Assembly: GCF_017562075.2 (NCBI RefSeq) | Contig: NC_054082.1 | Coordinates: 10,989,050-11,053,049 of the forward strand | Origin: Anopheles merus | Taxonomy: Eukaryota; Arthropoda; Insecta; Diptera; Culicidae | Length of the DNA stretch: 64,000 nt | Reading direction: 5' to 3' | Part shown: in pieces, positions 42,066 to 58,293 of the stretch | Numbering within the stretch: the first letter of the stretch is position 1 | Layout of the letters: the number at the start of each line of letters is the position of its first letter | The notes under the pieces: model-generated | Database searches by the model: none | What the model saw: only the letters and a program-made list of their open reading frames with translations | What the model was told of the DNA's origin: nothing | Program-made: the position numbers and the translations under genes

Positions 42066-45000
42066 TTAGGAGCAATTTGCAGAAGTAATCTCATACCAAT
42101 CGCCAGCCGATGTGGCTGAACCGGTCAATTGAAGAAGCTTCTCTGTTAATCTAAGCTTGAAGAATGCAGCAACAGAGTAGAGTGTGCATTCAACTTGCGC
42201 TATTTCTGTCTCGCCTTAGCCGTTCACCTTACTGCCACAGTTTGACACATTTGAAATGAGCTACATTCATTATCGAGTGCAATGCAAAGTGCGCAAAATA
42301 TTGCAAACCCTCCCCCCAGTACACAATCGCTACCGAATCCAAAGCCATCGCGAACGGAGCGGTTGCTCTCAACGGCACCGCGTAGTACATTTGCACGCGA
42401 AACACGTACGTTACGCCACAAATTGCGAGAAACGATATGCAAACTTAAAACGGCCCCGCCAAGTGAACCTTGCCTACGATTGTGTGCAGCGAGAAGCGGA
42501 GAGATACGGAGATTGAACGCCCGTACGGGAAGGAGCAGGATAATAGCGACGCATTCACCTCTATGCAAATCCATTTACCGCCCGGATCCACCACACCACA
42601 CTGGTCCCTTATTCTAGCGCAGCGGTTCCGGCGAAAAACGACTCTCGACTGTGGAAAAGTTTGCCCGGAAAAGAGGTCCGGTTTGCCGTCCGGCGCGCTT
42701 GCTTGTTTCACCAACCCGCTCACATTCTGTTTCAATAAATGATGAAGTATAGCTTCTTGTCGCTCAAACCAAGTGACCCGGCTGCCGCTAACTACTACTG
42801 CTCAGCGCCTGGGCCAGTTCGGTCCAGTCCCAGATGAAAGCGCGTCGCATAAGTTGGTTAGTACGGGTGCGATAATCCATATCGACGCCGGGCCAAAGTA
42901 GGATGCAACATTCGAAACGTTTGCATCCGTCGAAAGCGCCAGTACCCACCCATCCCGCTCGTTGGTTGATTGTGACTGGTGTGCATACAAAGTGTGGGTA
43001 TGTGTTGCATATTTTTCCGTGATCGGCCCTAGAGCCGGCCAATTGGGACCGTACCTTCTGTTCTGTATCCGGTCAGTTAAACAATCCGCCCTTTCCATGC
43101 AATTATTCAATCGAAGACTCTTGGCCGGCGTATGGCTGACCCGTGCAACAATGTGCAGAAACAACATGCCGACGACATGCTGCTGCTCGTTGCATTAGTT
43201 TCCGGTGTGAGAGGGCGCAAATACGACGACCGCAAACATGTATGGGTAATGCGCAAATTAAGTATCCCTCCCGGGCAATCGATGCTGCTAACCCTATTGA
43301 TATGGCATTTCGGTCGGCATCGTACCACTGTCTACGTGACTTTTAGGATGGCAAATCATGCTGGTAAGGAACGGTTAAGCCATTTTTCTTCTTAATTCAC
43401 CTGAAAAAAGATTTACCGCAATGAGTTTGCATCAGAAAATTGGATGTATGTTTGAAATATTGTAAATATTTGTTTTAATATCGATTGAATCATTATTTGT
43501 ATTGAGTTTTTCATTCTTCAATATTTTTTGTGGGCACTCCAATACTGAACGTGAAATGAACAAAGATTGGAAAAAAATCAACAATACTGCAATTTTCAAA
43601 TATTGCATCCTGTCCTATACATTGATTCTTGCAAATTTGAGCAAAACTTTCTATTAATCAAGTGAAATGTGTGCTGTATAGATGAAAAACATGCTAGCCT
43701 TATGCAAATACGTGCATTTTCATTTGTTTCAACAATGCGCTGTTCCATTTCATCATCAATTTAACTTCTACGGTTTGACTCGCAGGACGCTTTTTCTCTT
43801 ACTTATTAATCATTGCTTTCACTCCATTCATGTTGATGTATTTAAAATATTTAAAATTAAATTGTTCAACAATAGCAAAGAAAAACGCACGCCAACCGCG
43901 CTCCCCACCGAGCCTGTCAACACCTACTCAACACCGAACGCAACGACACACCGCCACCCATGCGACCCACCCTGGTTGTCCGAGACAAACGAATAACAAT
44001 ATTAATGTGCCTGTGTTGTACACTTTTAAGCTCTCGTATAAAAACGAATGTGAGCGATGGCAAGTGTCCTTTTGCTCCCTTTCCCCACGTTGCACCGCCA
44101 GTGCAAGTGTTGCTGGATAATAATAACAGTACATTCACAGGCTTTCCGTACAACGGTGATGGTGTCACAACGGTTCGAGCTGGAAGGTGGGTGTTATGCC
44201 ATTTGCCCGGCATGTATCATCGGTATTGTGTTTCGAAACTCTCCATTTTACCTCGTGTATTCCCGCCGGTGGGATTTGTGTGTATGTGCGTGTGTGCACG
44301 CGACTGTGTGTGCAAAAAGAGCACGAAATGGCTGGTCTCGATCTTGCCTCGCCGCTGCCTGCACATGATAAGTTTCAATAACCAAGGCATCAGAACAAAG
44401 GAATTAGCTAATGGGGGCAAACTGTGTGTGTGTGTGTGTGCATGTGTGTGTGGGATGTGCGTGTGCTGGTGTACATGTGTGTATGGCTGCGCCTGTGTCA
44501 CAAAAAGGATGAATATTTTCAATAGCATTTCTTTCACGCATCCGTGCATACATATGAGATATGCAGGCAAAAATGCATGCGTTATGAATGCAGGCGAGCC
44601 ATGAATCAACGGGAAAAGGAAGGAGCTTTGCGCATGCATGCTAACGCTTGAGGAAGCTGAGAATTTATCCAGCTTGCACAATTCGCCCATGAGACAAACG
44701 CCCGGTACCGGGGATGCATAATTTTCATTGCATTAATTTAACGTGCTGCTGCCGGTGCTGGTGCGTTGGTAGCAATTTAAATTAGTAATTGTGCGATGTA
44801 TGAAGGGATATTGAGCGATAAGGTCTTGTATGTATAAAAGTAAACTGATTTTTAAAAGAATATTTATAGCTTATTATCGTATATAGAACTAGAAAAATAA
44901 ATGTGTTTAATGTCACATCATTACGCCGATTATTGCATTCGCTGCATACATGTATAAGCTGGAATTGGTTCGGTTAACACGTTCGATCGATGATGCATCG

Positions 45001-47299
45001 CCATCTTCCACAGCACCTGCGGCAATGTAAAACGATGTCGCCGTCGTCGCAGTCAAAAATTATGTTCGTCGCTTCACCGGCCACAGTTTTACTGACATCA
45101 TCTTGTTCCTTCTCGTCCCTCCGCCAACGCGTGGCTAAAACTTTGAGCGCAAATTTATTGACTCAACTTTCCGGGCGTCTTCAAACTATAACCATGCCAA
45201 GGTTTTCCACCACCACCACCCAGGGGCAGCCATCCGGTCTAAGAGAGTGTGTCACATGGAGCTGGTGTGCAAGTTCCGATGCAGCTACTAACAATTTTGA
45301 CACACGTTAACATGCAGTTAGGTTCGACGGTTGAACCTGTTGAGCGCAGCGCCTCCTCCGAAATGGGAAGTGAGCGACGCGTGGGCGCTTGGCGTATACT
45401 CTATGCTTGATGTCTGAAGCAGACATTGGTACCTCAGATGGACGCAAGGTGTGCATCCTTTGCGCAAGGGTGTCTGTGTGTGTGTGTGTGTGGTAAAGTT
45501 TCAATATTTCGCTCTAGATGCATAACGTATCTACTCTGCTGGACCGAGCAGTAAATAAGCGGTAAACTATTTTAAGGTCCTTTTGTGAGTGTAAGCTCAA
45601 CAACTGCACCACTCCCCGTACCAGCAGACTCGTTGAACCGAAAGGAAGGATGTTATTTACATTTGCTTGCCGCTTTTTGTACGATCTAATTTTTCGTACC
45701 AGCTTCAAGGAATGGCACTGTGTAAAACAACAGCCAAACTTTGATAATCTTAGAAAGCACACACACACACATAACACTAGACAGGGGCAACAACTGCAAA
45801 ACAGACAGCCGGCCAACAACTTCGGTGGCAGAGCGTTACCCGGTGTTGATACAGCAGATTAGTTTGCGATCAGATAATTGTTTGAAAACGGTCAACGCTG
45901 AACGAACCGTGCCCCTATTGTTGTTGTTGTTGTTGTTGTTGCTGTGCAATGTACAACTCGTGGGTGCGAGCGGTGCGGTTGTTGTTTGCCCCCGTAAGCT
46001 GTAACTGTGTTGTCGGCAAAGTTGTAAAATTTATCATCAAAGGCAGCACTTTTCGTGTGAAGATTGGAGTGAAGCGTTACTTTGTTGGTTTCTCGCTTGC
46101 TCGAAATAGTATTTCCAGAGTCAGCTCACCAAAAGCTGCTGTGCCGATAAAACGCAAAGGTGCGAAAAGGTGGTAAACAGTTGAGCTTGATTTAGGACAC
46201 CGGGCAAAGTCGGATTAGTAGCAGTGCTTTTATGCTTATACGAAGAGCGCCAGCTGGTGGATTCGTTCGAGTTGGTTTCAGCATGGTACAATATTTAGTG
46301 AAGCTTAGTATAAAATAGTATTGTTCTGAGAAATGAGACGTTGCTTCAGCAAGGGAGCAAGCTTTTGGGACCAAACGGCCGGTGAGGAGTTCTGCCCCAA
46401 AACGAGATTATCATGGAATTTATTGTTTAGGAATGAGAAAGATCACAATACGGAGATTTCGAGATGGTTTTTTGTTTCCTTATTTGTACAGTTTTATAGA
46501 TTTCGGCAGTAATTGTAGTTTTTAGTGTCGGTCCCTTCGAGCAACGTTCAGATGTTCCGTCCTCAATCATGTCTCTCAGCTTGCACACGCTTGTAGACAA
46601 ATCGTTATCTGGCGAAATTTAAATTCCCGATAATACCGAATAAATGCATACATAAATTGAGCGACACAGAGAATCACACCTACACACACACACATACCAT
46701 AGCATACACACCACCTAGAATATTATGCAGATCACGACCTTCGCAGCGTGATGCATTGCGATTGTCCTGTCAGCGTCGACACGTGCCGCGGGGCGGTGTG
46801 AAGTTGGCAACTGCTGAAGCTGCTCGCTTACAGCACATCCGGAAACGCTTAAAAACGTGAGATCAAATAGGTGAAAAATTTGTGTAAAAATAAGTTTGCT
46901 CAAAAGGCACCGCTCCAGCGCCTTGGTCGAGGTAAGGGTTGGTCCACAATCAACCGCTCCTTCCTTGGGGCTCCTTCACATGTTCTTCTTCGCATTGCCC
47001 GGAACACTGAAGTGTTACATACAGGAAGATAGCGTACCAGCTACAAAGTATGGTGTCGTACGTGACTAGTGGTGGTAGGTAGGGTCGCACATTGGCCATT
47101 GGGGTGGGTGGGTTATCAGGCGGGAAGAAATCAGTCTCTCGCTCCTAGTCCGATCGTATCGGAGTTGCTCATTTTCGTTTCTGGTCACACGCTGTGTTAG
47201 CTAAATTGAGTGTTAGGCAAAGTCGCTGGGTGGGAGAAAAACTTTGCCACAAATCTTAAAATTAGATTGCATCGGATTGCGATAGGAATAAAGTAACGA

Positions 47300-47301
<2 letters not shown>
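42066..47301. other. Intergenic or intronic DNA, no gene seen
   Basis: No domain-bearing frame is seen. The 43,390-43,900 part is AT-rich. Short GT runs occur at 44424-44455 and 45474-45492, and a GTT run at 45918-45941. A 214-codon frame at 43960-44604 passes through a GT run and is not credible. Confidence 0.5.
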
Positions 47302-48742
<1,441 letters not shown>

Positions 48743-48935
48743 TTCTTCTTTTTCTTTTTCTTTTTGGCACAACACCCGTTGTCGATCAAGACCTGCCTGT
48801 ACCACTAATGGGTTTTGGCTTTCAATGACTCATTGATTACCCATAGCAGGATAGTCAGTCTTACGTATGTGGGCACGGTTCATTCGGGGCTTGAACATAC
48901 GACGGGCATGTTGTTAAGTCGTACGAGTTGAAGAA
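48743..48935 (-). mobile_element. tRNA-derived SINE-like element, minus-strand copy
   Basis: Read on the minus strand, it shares ACAACATGCCCGTC, a one-base-changed B box (ATGTTCAAGCCCCG, around 48888-48898), GACTGACTATCCTGCTATGG, AATCAATGAGTCA and GGCAGGTCTTGATCG with the copy at 22446. It ends in an (AAAAAG)n-type tail at 48743-48765. It confirms that the family is dispersed and inserts in both orientations. Confidence 0.65.
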
Positions 48936-51900
48936 TGTACCACAAGATTGGCCCCTATATGCCTCTATATATAAATATATAAATATATGAATATAAACTG
49001 TTTGACAATATTAGCGGAATATAAATTAAAATTTCCTCAAGGGACTGGACTACCCGGGTGCGTGGTACTTACAGGGGGTTTCACACAATCTGATTAAGCT
49101 TGCATACTTTTTGGACCCTGTATGAGACTAAATAATACGTTCCTACATAGTTTATGATTGGACAGATTATGTCATAACGTTACAAGGTGTCCAGATGCTA
49201 TGCTAAAAGTAACAAATCAAGTATGAAAATTGTTATGTCATAAGGTAGTTGTTGGAAAGAAAACAAAAATAGTTTGTATAAAAACACAAAAATTATCTAT
49301 ACAACCCTTTATCAATTTGCGCATGAAGATCACCTAGGCCCTTTCTATTGAGCCTATCTAATGCAGAACATATGCTGGCTTACATAAAATTAATCTCTTT
49401 AAACCCGCTTTGAAAGAGCATATTTAATACGCAAACTTCTATAAAACTTTATCACCATCAGCAGCAGCGAGCAGCCTCTTTCCATGGCCGTTGTTCTTCA
49501 GCATGTTCCCCTTGCCGGAAAAGTAAGGGGTTTTGCAAAGATCAAAGCAATTGCCTAACCTGCTTTGGCGTGCACTGTGCGTCCGTCACACATTGTGGAA
49601 AAATCGTTTTCCATGCGTACCTCCAACGGTGAAGCGAAGCGTCCTGTATTTCATTGAAATGAACTCTAGCGTAAACGGGAGGAAGGAACGTGCACGTGGA
49701 CAAAAGCAAAGCTACTTACAGTTTGGGGCTGTAGCAGAGCTACAGTTACAGTTTGAGGTTGTGCCCGTTTGTTTGAACTGTAATCGGAAAAAGGGGCAAA
49801 GTTTAAAGAAAAACAAGCGGCAGTTGAGTTTACTTCCGTTCGTACCAGAGGGACACGTACCGGTGCTCATAACGCTCTCTAATTAAGTGTGACCTGCCCG
49901 GTGCACCACTCGTTATTTATTCAAGCAATTAATATGCATCGTTTGTGATGAGTGCGGTTCAGCTATTTGCTATTACACTCCCGGTGCAAGTGATTTCAAT
50001 GTTCACCCCGTTTGTGCTCGAATCGAATTTAATACGAATCGAACACAAAACGCGTAAAACGTGTGAACGTGTTACGATGAGCATGTGTTTTTAACTGTCA
50101 CTGCGTGCTTTGCTACCACGTGTGTGGAAAAATTTAGCATATTTCATAAAAAAATGTATATGCATTATTTCTCGACAGTACGTGACAATCGTTTTCACCC
50201 ATTCGCAGCGCAATATGTTTCAAAAAATAGTCAAAAAATTGGTATAATTATTTACTTCATTCCTTTGTCAAAGAAGAGTTATTATTAATGCATTTAAATT
50301 AAATTGTATGCTCCAGTCTCTAGATTTTCGGCATCATTCCATGTAACATAAAGCAAGAGCAATCATCCGACATCCAATTTGGCTTGTAACTCACTTATCG
50401 CATTGCGCTCGCATTACGCTTTTCACTTAATCACAGGCTCATTAATTCTGCCCGCTTTTACACCACGCGAATTCAGGCAGTTCAGGTGCATGCCGATGAA
50501 AAGATTATCCGGATTTTTACTTGCTCAACAAGTTACATCGATCTGGACGCTGGACGGCAACATTTGAATAATTTGCTCTAAAACGCAAAACCCTCTTCCG
50601 GGCACGGTGCTGGGCTTGCCGTAGTCTCCCGTGTGTACGCGCGAATTGCACGCGTTGTGGCCCGGAAAATGGTCAGCAGGATTCGCACCGCTCGAAACAA
50701 AGTCATCTTTCACTTTCTCGTTCTCTATCGCTTTAATTATGGAATAAATTTGAATAAATTGCCCACTGGCCGGGCCCGACCTCTGGTGAGTTGTGGGGAT
50801 ATTCCCGTTGGCGTTGGCCAACAGTCAAAACTTCATCACCCAAGACCGACCAAGCCATCGACGGTTTCGGCTGAATGTTTGGTTGGTAATGGAAATGAAA
50901 CTTCAGCGCCCGCCACCCATCCGGACTGGCCGGGTGGGAAAAGTTTGCCTGGCCCGGGTAAAACTAGTCCGAAAAAGATATATTACTTAAGTTAATTGTT
51001 GGCAAATTATTCTCAAAGCTTGCGCTTTAATTTCCGCCCTGCTTGTTGTACCACAGTTCCGTGTGTTGTGCGAAAGTTGTGTGAAGCATGTTACAAAACG
51101 CTTGTACATTTTGACAGTACCACCCGCCACCGCCCGTGGGGTGGGGGGGGGGGGTTTGGGCTCAGCAAATATTCATTAGTATACGATGTGGAGCTGTCGC
51201 GCTGCGCTTAAGATCACATTTAGTGCTTAAATTTACATTTTGTTTACGCCCCCAAAAGCCCGCCCCATGTCGGCGAAATCTGTTGCAAAGTGATGTCTAG
51301 ATTTCACGGCACAAGAGACCCCGGTATCTGTATGTTGTTTGCTGCTTCATCTTGCGTGGCCAGGTGTAGGAGGTGAGGGTCCTGTTTTGAAAGAAACAGG
51401 GAAGCCACACCGTAACCCATATGATGTTTTAAATATTTTAGCATCAGCATCTAGCAAAAATATGCAACCGGTCGGTGGTGACCGAGCGGGTCCTGGATTT
51501 ACGGGCGGTGGGAAGGAGAAGGTGGGCAAGGAAGAAACTTGTACCGTGCCGGCGCCGTGCCGCTGTTTGTAAGTGCCGGGTATGGCAAGCGAACAACCCA
51601 TATCCCCGGTACCAAACCGCCAGGGTCGGTTCATCACATTCGGGCCATTAATAATGTACACCTTTCGTTCCCATCGGAAGTAAATAGAAATATTTTAAGG
51701 CTGTAGTAGGCCTCCGCCGTAGGCCGGGGAAGACCTCCACCCGCCTTCATATTTTGCTTGAGGTTCTTGTATGTGTATGCATGTCTATTTTTTGTTTCAT
51801 TCCTGCTGCTGTTGCTTCAAATTCTAGCAGTGTTTCGTGCTACACAGATGGAAAGGCCGGTCCGGAGACGTTGCTGTGTGTCCCTAACAAAAGACAAACA

Positions 51901-54900
51901 TAAAAAAGAAACGCACCATTGCGGAGGAGTTTATTCTTGAACGGAGCAGTGGCAGCAGCTTCCTGTGTCCTGGCGCCGGGACTGACTTTTGTGGAATAGA
52001 GCGGGGCCAACGCATCGATAGCAAAAGGGGATGAATAAATTACTGAAATTATTCTCCACCGAAAAACCGAAAACCGCTTGGGATCGCAAAACCAGTCAGC
52101 ACGGCGGAGAAGAAAAGGCAGAATAAAAGAAAGTGCAAACATTCCCGTATCCGTATCCCTTTTTGAAAGGGCGGATCAGGCCAGACGGAAAAGGGCGAGC
52201 TTAAGCTTTGGTCTATATTTGCCGCTAGGATTTTTCTGGTGTTAGGGATTTTGTAATCGTTTTCCAGGTATGCAAAAATGGCCGCCGTGGAACAAAAACC
52301 AAAAAAAAAACACCCATAGCACTTCCCACGTGGCACAAGAGATAGCTGTTAGCTTTCAAAAATATTTACAAAGCTAAGCTACTTATTCCACCACGCAACA
52401 GTGCGAGTGTTTCAGTCGTGATAATGAGGGAAGGCGGACAAGAAGAAGAAAAAAATCCAAGTCCCTCCCTCAGATTACATCATCAGAAGGCCGCGAAGGG
52501 CGAGCAATTCCATTGAAAATGGAATAGAAACTGGGAAATCGTCGTTAGCGTACTGCTTTTGCTTTCTTTTTTTTTTTGGCTCGTCCTGTTTTGCGCTGAA
52601 TGTTTCGAGGTAGAAAGCAAAACATAATTATTTTTGCCCACGTTCGAACGCTGTGTAACCATTTTCCGGGAAGCCTAATAACGGACACACTGCGGATTTA
52701 AGAAACCTTGGCGCAAACGATGGCCCGATTGCAAACGCGTGTGTCGTTAAAACGTCTTCCCTGGCCACATCAGCTAGCTTATTAAAGTCGCCTAGGTCTT
52801 GAGCTCGTAAGCCAGCCCACCGGTCCAGAACTTTGGCTCCGCACTAGAACCCATACTACCAGCGAGCGGCCATCGGTAAGCCGGAGCCATTTACGATCTT
52901 GATTTAATGCGAAGTCTATAACAACTAATTAATCATAAATTAGATGAAAATTGCGTTAACTACTCGCCCGCTATGGCCCCGTGCTGGGAAGCACTGTCTG
53001 CGTCTGTAAGCGTCTAATCGAGTGCTATTCCGGGGCGTACGAACCACGTTCGAAACTGAGCGAAGGTGTGCTTCCAGGCCGGCACGCTGGTGCCGCGAAA
53101 TTTATGTCGTGTTGCGTTCGAGCAGCAAGGAGGCACCGAAACTGGGCTGGACTCGCGTGAGCTACGCTGTTCGATGGCACTATACCGTTTGCGTTCAACA
53201 CATAGGCTTTTATGAAAATTTATATTGATAACGATAACAGGCTACACTTACGCGGGTGCGCTCCGTTTGTGAGGCTTGATACGTCGATGTCGATCGGTTT
53301 TGCATGGGAAGGCTGAGGGCAGATGAACACGGCCACAATGGAGTAGGCGCAGCTCTGCCCGAGGGCAGCTATAGTGAACTGTGTGCTATAGACGGTTAAT
53401 TGCTTAATTTGAGGATGAGTTATTGGAACAATGTTCCTTACGGGTATGATGGTAGTGATTTGAAATTCATTGTACAAGCAAAGCATGAAGTGAATTAGAA
53501 CGGTACAAATCAATGCATAAAAGAAACAGTTTTGAAATAGTATTTACGGTAGATGAATAGATTCGTTAGAGCTAACAGATTGGTTGTGGCGTGCAAACAC
53601 AGCTGCTAAGCAACAAATTGATTCTATTTCAGGTTAATGGCGGACAGTTGCTTTGGTATGTTTGGTATGTATATATATATATCGTCTCTTTTTATATTTA
53701 TTAACTATTTTTAATTATTTTTTTCATTTGAGTTTACTTTGTAATTCGAGAGTAGCGCTTCATCTACGGGCAGATTTTCATTGCAGCTCTGCAGCTCCAC
53801 ACGTTGTAATTTCAAAGACAACTGCCACTCAGCAACCAGCTAGATCACAAGCTCAGTGCCGATCAACCAGCCTGCACCAACATCAAGTGGGTAGTAATTA
53901 CGGTGGCAAGCAATCAATTGTGCTACCCCTTAACCACCCGACCACACTCCCGAGGCCATTGTGCTGCTTTCGCAGGTGAATTCGCAGTCTTTCACCGTAA
54001 TTACCACCAGTCCAGTTCCAGCGTTGACCAACGTCCTAACGGAAGGATGAGAAAAAGGAAGGACAGGCACAGGAAATCACGTTTTCAAGATTAATCACTC
54101 TGCCCGCGCAACGGTGGTGAGCCTGGTAAGGCAAGAGTTTGGGGAAAAGTCAGGTGGATCGGAAATTTTCCCTTTGCGATGGAATGTTGCGCACTGCATA
54201 CAGGCACAAAGGGCCGGTGGATGTTTATGCTTAACAACAATTAGCTATTCTGCAACAAGATAAACATTGTTACTTCGCCTGCGATGATGACAATGAGCAG
54301 TCCGTGTAGCCGTAGGTCGTAAGGGTCAGCTGGGCAGCGGGAAGAAATGTGTACGTTGTCCTTCAACCGCACAAACACACACATACACAGGCAGCGCTGA
54401 CCGTGCCATACCTTTCGGTGGTTGTGGTTTGCCAGTTGCGGTAAACCGTGGCCAATGTTATCTGACCCGAACTATCCAGGACACGAAATTGTTGTCCCTC
54501 TTGCCCTTTACGCTCTGGATAGTTGTAGTTGAAGGTGTACGAAGGCGCGAAATGGATCCCGAGTCACCACACTTAAGCTTATCTGCGAGCTGCTGCTGCT
54601 GCTGCTGCTTGAAACGGAGAGTCAGCCTACAGCGCAGCACCCGGAAAGGAAAAGCAACTCGGGACGATGATACTGATGGACAGCGACAGCGTAAGCCGTG
54701 CGCTGGTGGTGACGGGAGCACTACATACAGAATCCACCCCACCACCAACCATCATGCAATACCCTGCTGGTGCTGTTCGCTGTTGAATATTTAATCAAAT
54801 AGATCATTTTCCAGACTATCCGTTACTGGCCATCCGCCGTACCCTGCAGTCGCTGCGAAAATCCTGGACCAGCGTGTTGACCATCGACGTAAATTAGAGC

Positions 54901-55408
54901 GTAACGGAACTGGACGGGGTCCTGGCGGGGGTGAGTCAATAGAGGGAGTGAGACGTTGATTAAAAGAATAACAAACACGAACAAACCGCCACGCCGGATC
55001 TTCGCATGGGCTCGATGTAAAATTTAGGATATTTACGGTATTTGCTCGCTCGAATCGAAACAAACCGGCCGGCGGCTTCAGATTCGTGCCTAATGCGTAT
55101 ATTACGCTAAATATTTGCTTCCTGTTAGCAACATGTTGCCACCACCAGTACCACAGTATGAAGTGGTCGCATCGCCATACGAAACGCTGGACCGGATGGA
55201 GCGACCCAGCGGACAGCGGACTACTCCCACACCCACATCGGATGCTGAACATGGCGTTCGGTGTTTTCTCGGGAGCATACAACACAGCAAAAGGTACGGC
55301 GGCTTTACACGGTAACACTCGTCCTCGAATGTGGTACCGATGTGCTGCCACGGGCGTTGTTGTTATTGTTGTGCGGTGTTCCTTGGGAAACGGATTCCAT
55401 TTGCAATT

Positions 55409-55409
<1 letters not shown>
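48936..55409. other. Intergenic or intronic DNA, no gene seen
   Basis: The first 500 bp (to about 49,460) are AT-rich and may belong to a decayed repeat next to the SINE. There is a 12-bp G run at 51143-51154, a TATATATATAT run near 53671 and a CTG run near 54590-54610. No reading frame has domain character. Confidence 0.5.

Positions 55410-55478
<69 letters not shown>
55410..55478. repeat. (GT)n microsatellite, about 69 bp
   Basis: An uninterrupted GT array in a GC-rich setting; the long frames that cross it on both strands are repeat artefacts. Confidence 0.98.
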
Positions 55479-55480
<2 letters not shown>

Positions 55481-57099
55481 GTGTAGGAATGGGCTGTGCG
55501 GTACAGCGCATTGCAAAGGTTTCACCGGGTCCGGGGCTCGGGCGCTTCTCACCCGTGTACCCGTGTGTTTACGGCTGATTGGACGTAATTGAAAGTGGAG
55601 AAAACTTTACCAGACCGAGCTGTCAGGGTTGTATGTCCATGGTGGGCCCGGTGTACAATAATTAGCATCGGAATTTGTGTACACATTCACGGTGTGCTTG
55701 GAGCATGATTTTAATAAGCAAAACATGGGCACAGATTTCCGCACCTCGCACGAGGGCTCGGAACGTTTGCTTTTTTCTTCCTTCCTTCCCGGTGGAAAGC
55801 TAACACGTCCCATCACACCTCTCCATTATCATTTCGCTCGAACAGGGAAACGATTTTGTTATAATGGGTTCTCGAGTGTGCGCTGCTGAAGCCCAGCCCT
55901 TGTCAAACTCTAGCCATTCCCGCTCAGCGATAAGCCATCTTCAGCTAGCGCCAGTGGCAAATTAGGCAAGACGTACTGTACTGAGAAAAAGAAATAATTA
56001 AGTGAAAATCATCGCTCTTTAATGGGTCCCCCCGCACTTTAATGAGCACCTTTTGCCGCATGAAGTGGTGGCGAATTGTGGGAGAAGTTGTTCAAAAAGG
56101 AACGGATGGGTTCGTTTCTGCCCCTGTATCTTTGATTTGGCTCCAGCTACCGAGAAGAAAGCTCCGAAAAAAAAGGAAGCCCACCTAATCCCTAGCTATA
56201 AGCCGAAAAGTAACCGCTGTCGCTCATTGCTGCCTATACCTCTGCCTACCACTTGCTACGTCCCATCCCATTTTCCAGCACGCACCGGAAAACCATTCGA
56301 AACACGCCACTCTCCGCTCCGCTCCCAATGAAAAACGTTGCTCAGCAACGACGGGCAACAAAACGGGGCACGAGTGGGGCGCACGCAGTCGAGCAGCTGT
56401 AGTAAACAGCAGTTGGCCCGCGTCTGGGTTCGAGCAGTATGGCAGAGCGTGATGGCGTTTCGCTCGCCCCCGTGTACCACTATTGCTCTTCGCTCACGCT
56501 ACTTTTCTCCGAATGTCAGTTACACTCTTAGCAGCACTCTCGCTCTCCGGTCACAGTGCAAAGGAAGGAGTTGGCGTCGGAGTGCTATCTGCGATGGAGG
56601 AGAGCGCACCGTACATACACACACACACATTGTACACGCTTCCGGTGGCGATGCTGGCCTGATGTTCCGTTTAGTATCGCGTTATCCTTGACCGCGTTCG
56701 GGCAGAGGGAGTAAAAGCGTTCGTCTCGCGGCTCGTACGGGCCCGGCCATCCCATTCACAGTGCTGGTGGTGTCATATTGGATAGTACGACGGGAAAAAC
56801 CATCAAACCGTATCGCACCCAATTTGCTGCGAGATTGTGTGGGTGTGTGAGGGTGTGTGTGTGTGTTTCGTTCTCTCATAACGATCACGTGTGACGCACC
56901 GGGGGCTCGGTGTGTATGTGAACATGTTTGCTTCCCAAAATCGTGCTCCGTAATGCGCCTTGTTGATAAGCAGCAGCGCGTCGCCGTGTGTGTCGTGTGG
57001 TGTGTATAAGAAGAAAACAACCAACCAAAAAAAAATGGTTATGTTGCAATAAAATGTGACAGCTCACACTTTCGCTGATGCCATCAGAAACAAAACGTA
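55479..57099. other. GC-rich non-coding region upstream of the right-hand gene
   Basis: No gene is supported. This relatively GC-rich DNA precedes the leader of the plus-strand gene that begins at 58294 and is the likely location of its promoter elements. Short GT/CA runs occur near 56616 and 56840-56865. Confidence 0.4.
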
Positions 57100-58293
57100 G
57101 CAACCGTAGCGCAATGTCAACAGTCAGTGGCAACGACGCGTGTCACCGGCCGCCCCAGTGGCCAGACAAATCGACGACGCGCTGGGCAGCCCACCGCGGT
57201 GGTACTACAGCTGGTCAGGCTTATCGTCCGTTTGCAACCACTGCCGCTGCCGCCGCCGCCCCGGCCGTGTTTTGTCGTGTCGAGGGGGCAGTTCGGGTGG
57301 CAAAACAAAGTGTCAAGATCCGTTGTGTAAACACAGGCGCTTCCGTGCAGGGGTAGGCGCGTTTGTTTTGTGCGTGGTGTCAGTTAAGTAGAGTGTTTGC
57401 GGGCGAGTGACGGAAAAATCAGCGTGCCCCCGTGGTGATGTGGTGATTTCAGCACACGGTTGGCGGTGTGATTCTGCTGGCCAGCAAAGTGTGTCGCTTG
57501 TGGCCCCAAAGTCATAGAAATAACCAAACGTAAAGTGGTACCTTGGCAGATACTTGCACAGCAGATGCCAACGAGAGCGAAGTGAAAAGTCAAGAGTGGC
57601 GGTGAACATCTTGAAGCAAGTTTGTTGCGTGCAGTGCAGTGAGTGGCATGCGGAACCAATGAAAAGCTCGGCGAAAAGTGTACGCGGGTGTGGAGTGCAC
57701 TTTAAAAATATTTCAAACCCATCGCATCTAATTACACTGGGTGCCACTTTTTCTCGAGTGTGCCATAGAGTGCAGAGAGAGAGTCATCCTTTTGTCACGT
57801 GCGAAACCCGTGTGCCGTGCAGTTCGGGACCCACCGAAACGTTCCACGACTGTGAAGTACAGTGGTGTAGCTTCTTTCGCTCGGCAGCCTTCACCACCAC
57901 CAATCTCAGGCCGTTCCCGGTGGGTCAGTAGTGCGGATCAGTGCGAGGCTCGAATTAGCATAATAATTCAACTGCTTCGGTGGTGGCGGCATTGGTAAAG
58001 CGAAACGGCAATTCATTCCGAAAAAGAGGTGTTTTTTTTTTTTGGCGTTTTATGAAATATATTGGCCCCACATTACCGCAAATGTTGGCTGGCTGATCCG
58101 TTGGTGGAGAGTTTCGCACGGAAATCGACTCCCTCGGCGCCTTCCACCGCGAATAGTGCAGTGTGTGTGCGTGTGTGTGTGTATGGATAGGGCAGTGGTT
58201 TTGGTAAGTGGTCCCCGGAGGAGAGCGATTTCTTGCCACTGAATGCCGTGACCCGGTCCAACTGCAACGCACGGCCAGCCGGGTTCCGTAACC
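57100..58293 (+). promoter_or_regulatory. Probable promoter and 5' leader of the signal-peptide gene
   Basis: The stretch before the start at 58294 is rich in GTG/GTGTG and AGTG motifs, typical of long mosquito leaders. A TCAGTT at about 57379 fits the arthropod initiator consensus TCAGTY and a TCAGTG lies at about 57122; neither has a clear TATA box or downstream element. Several short upstream ORFs are present. The transcription start is not determined. Confidence 0.3.
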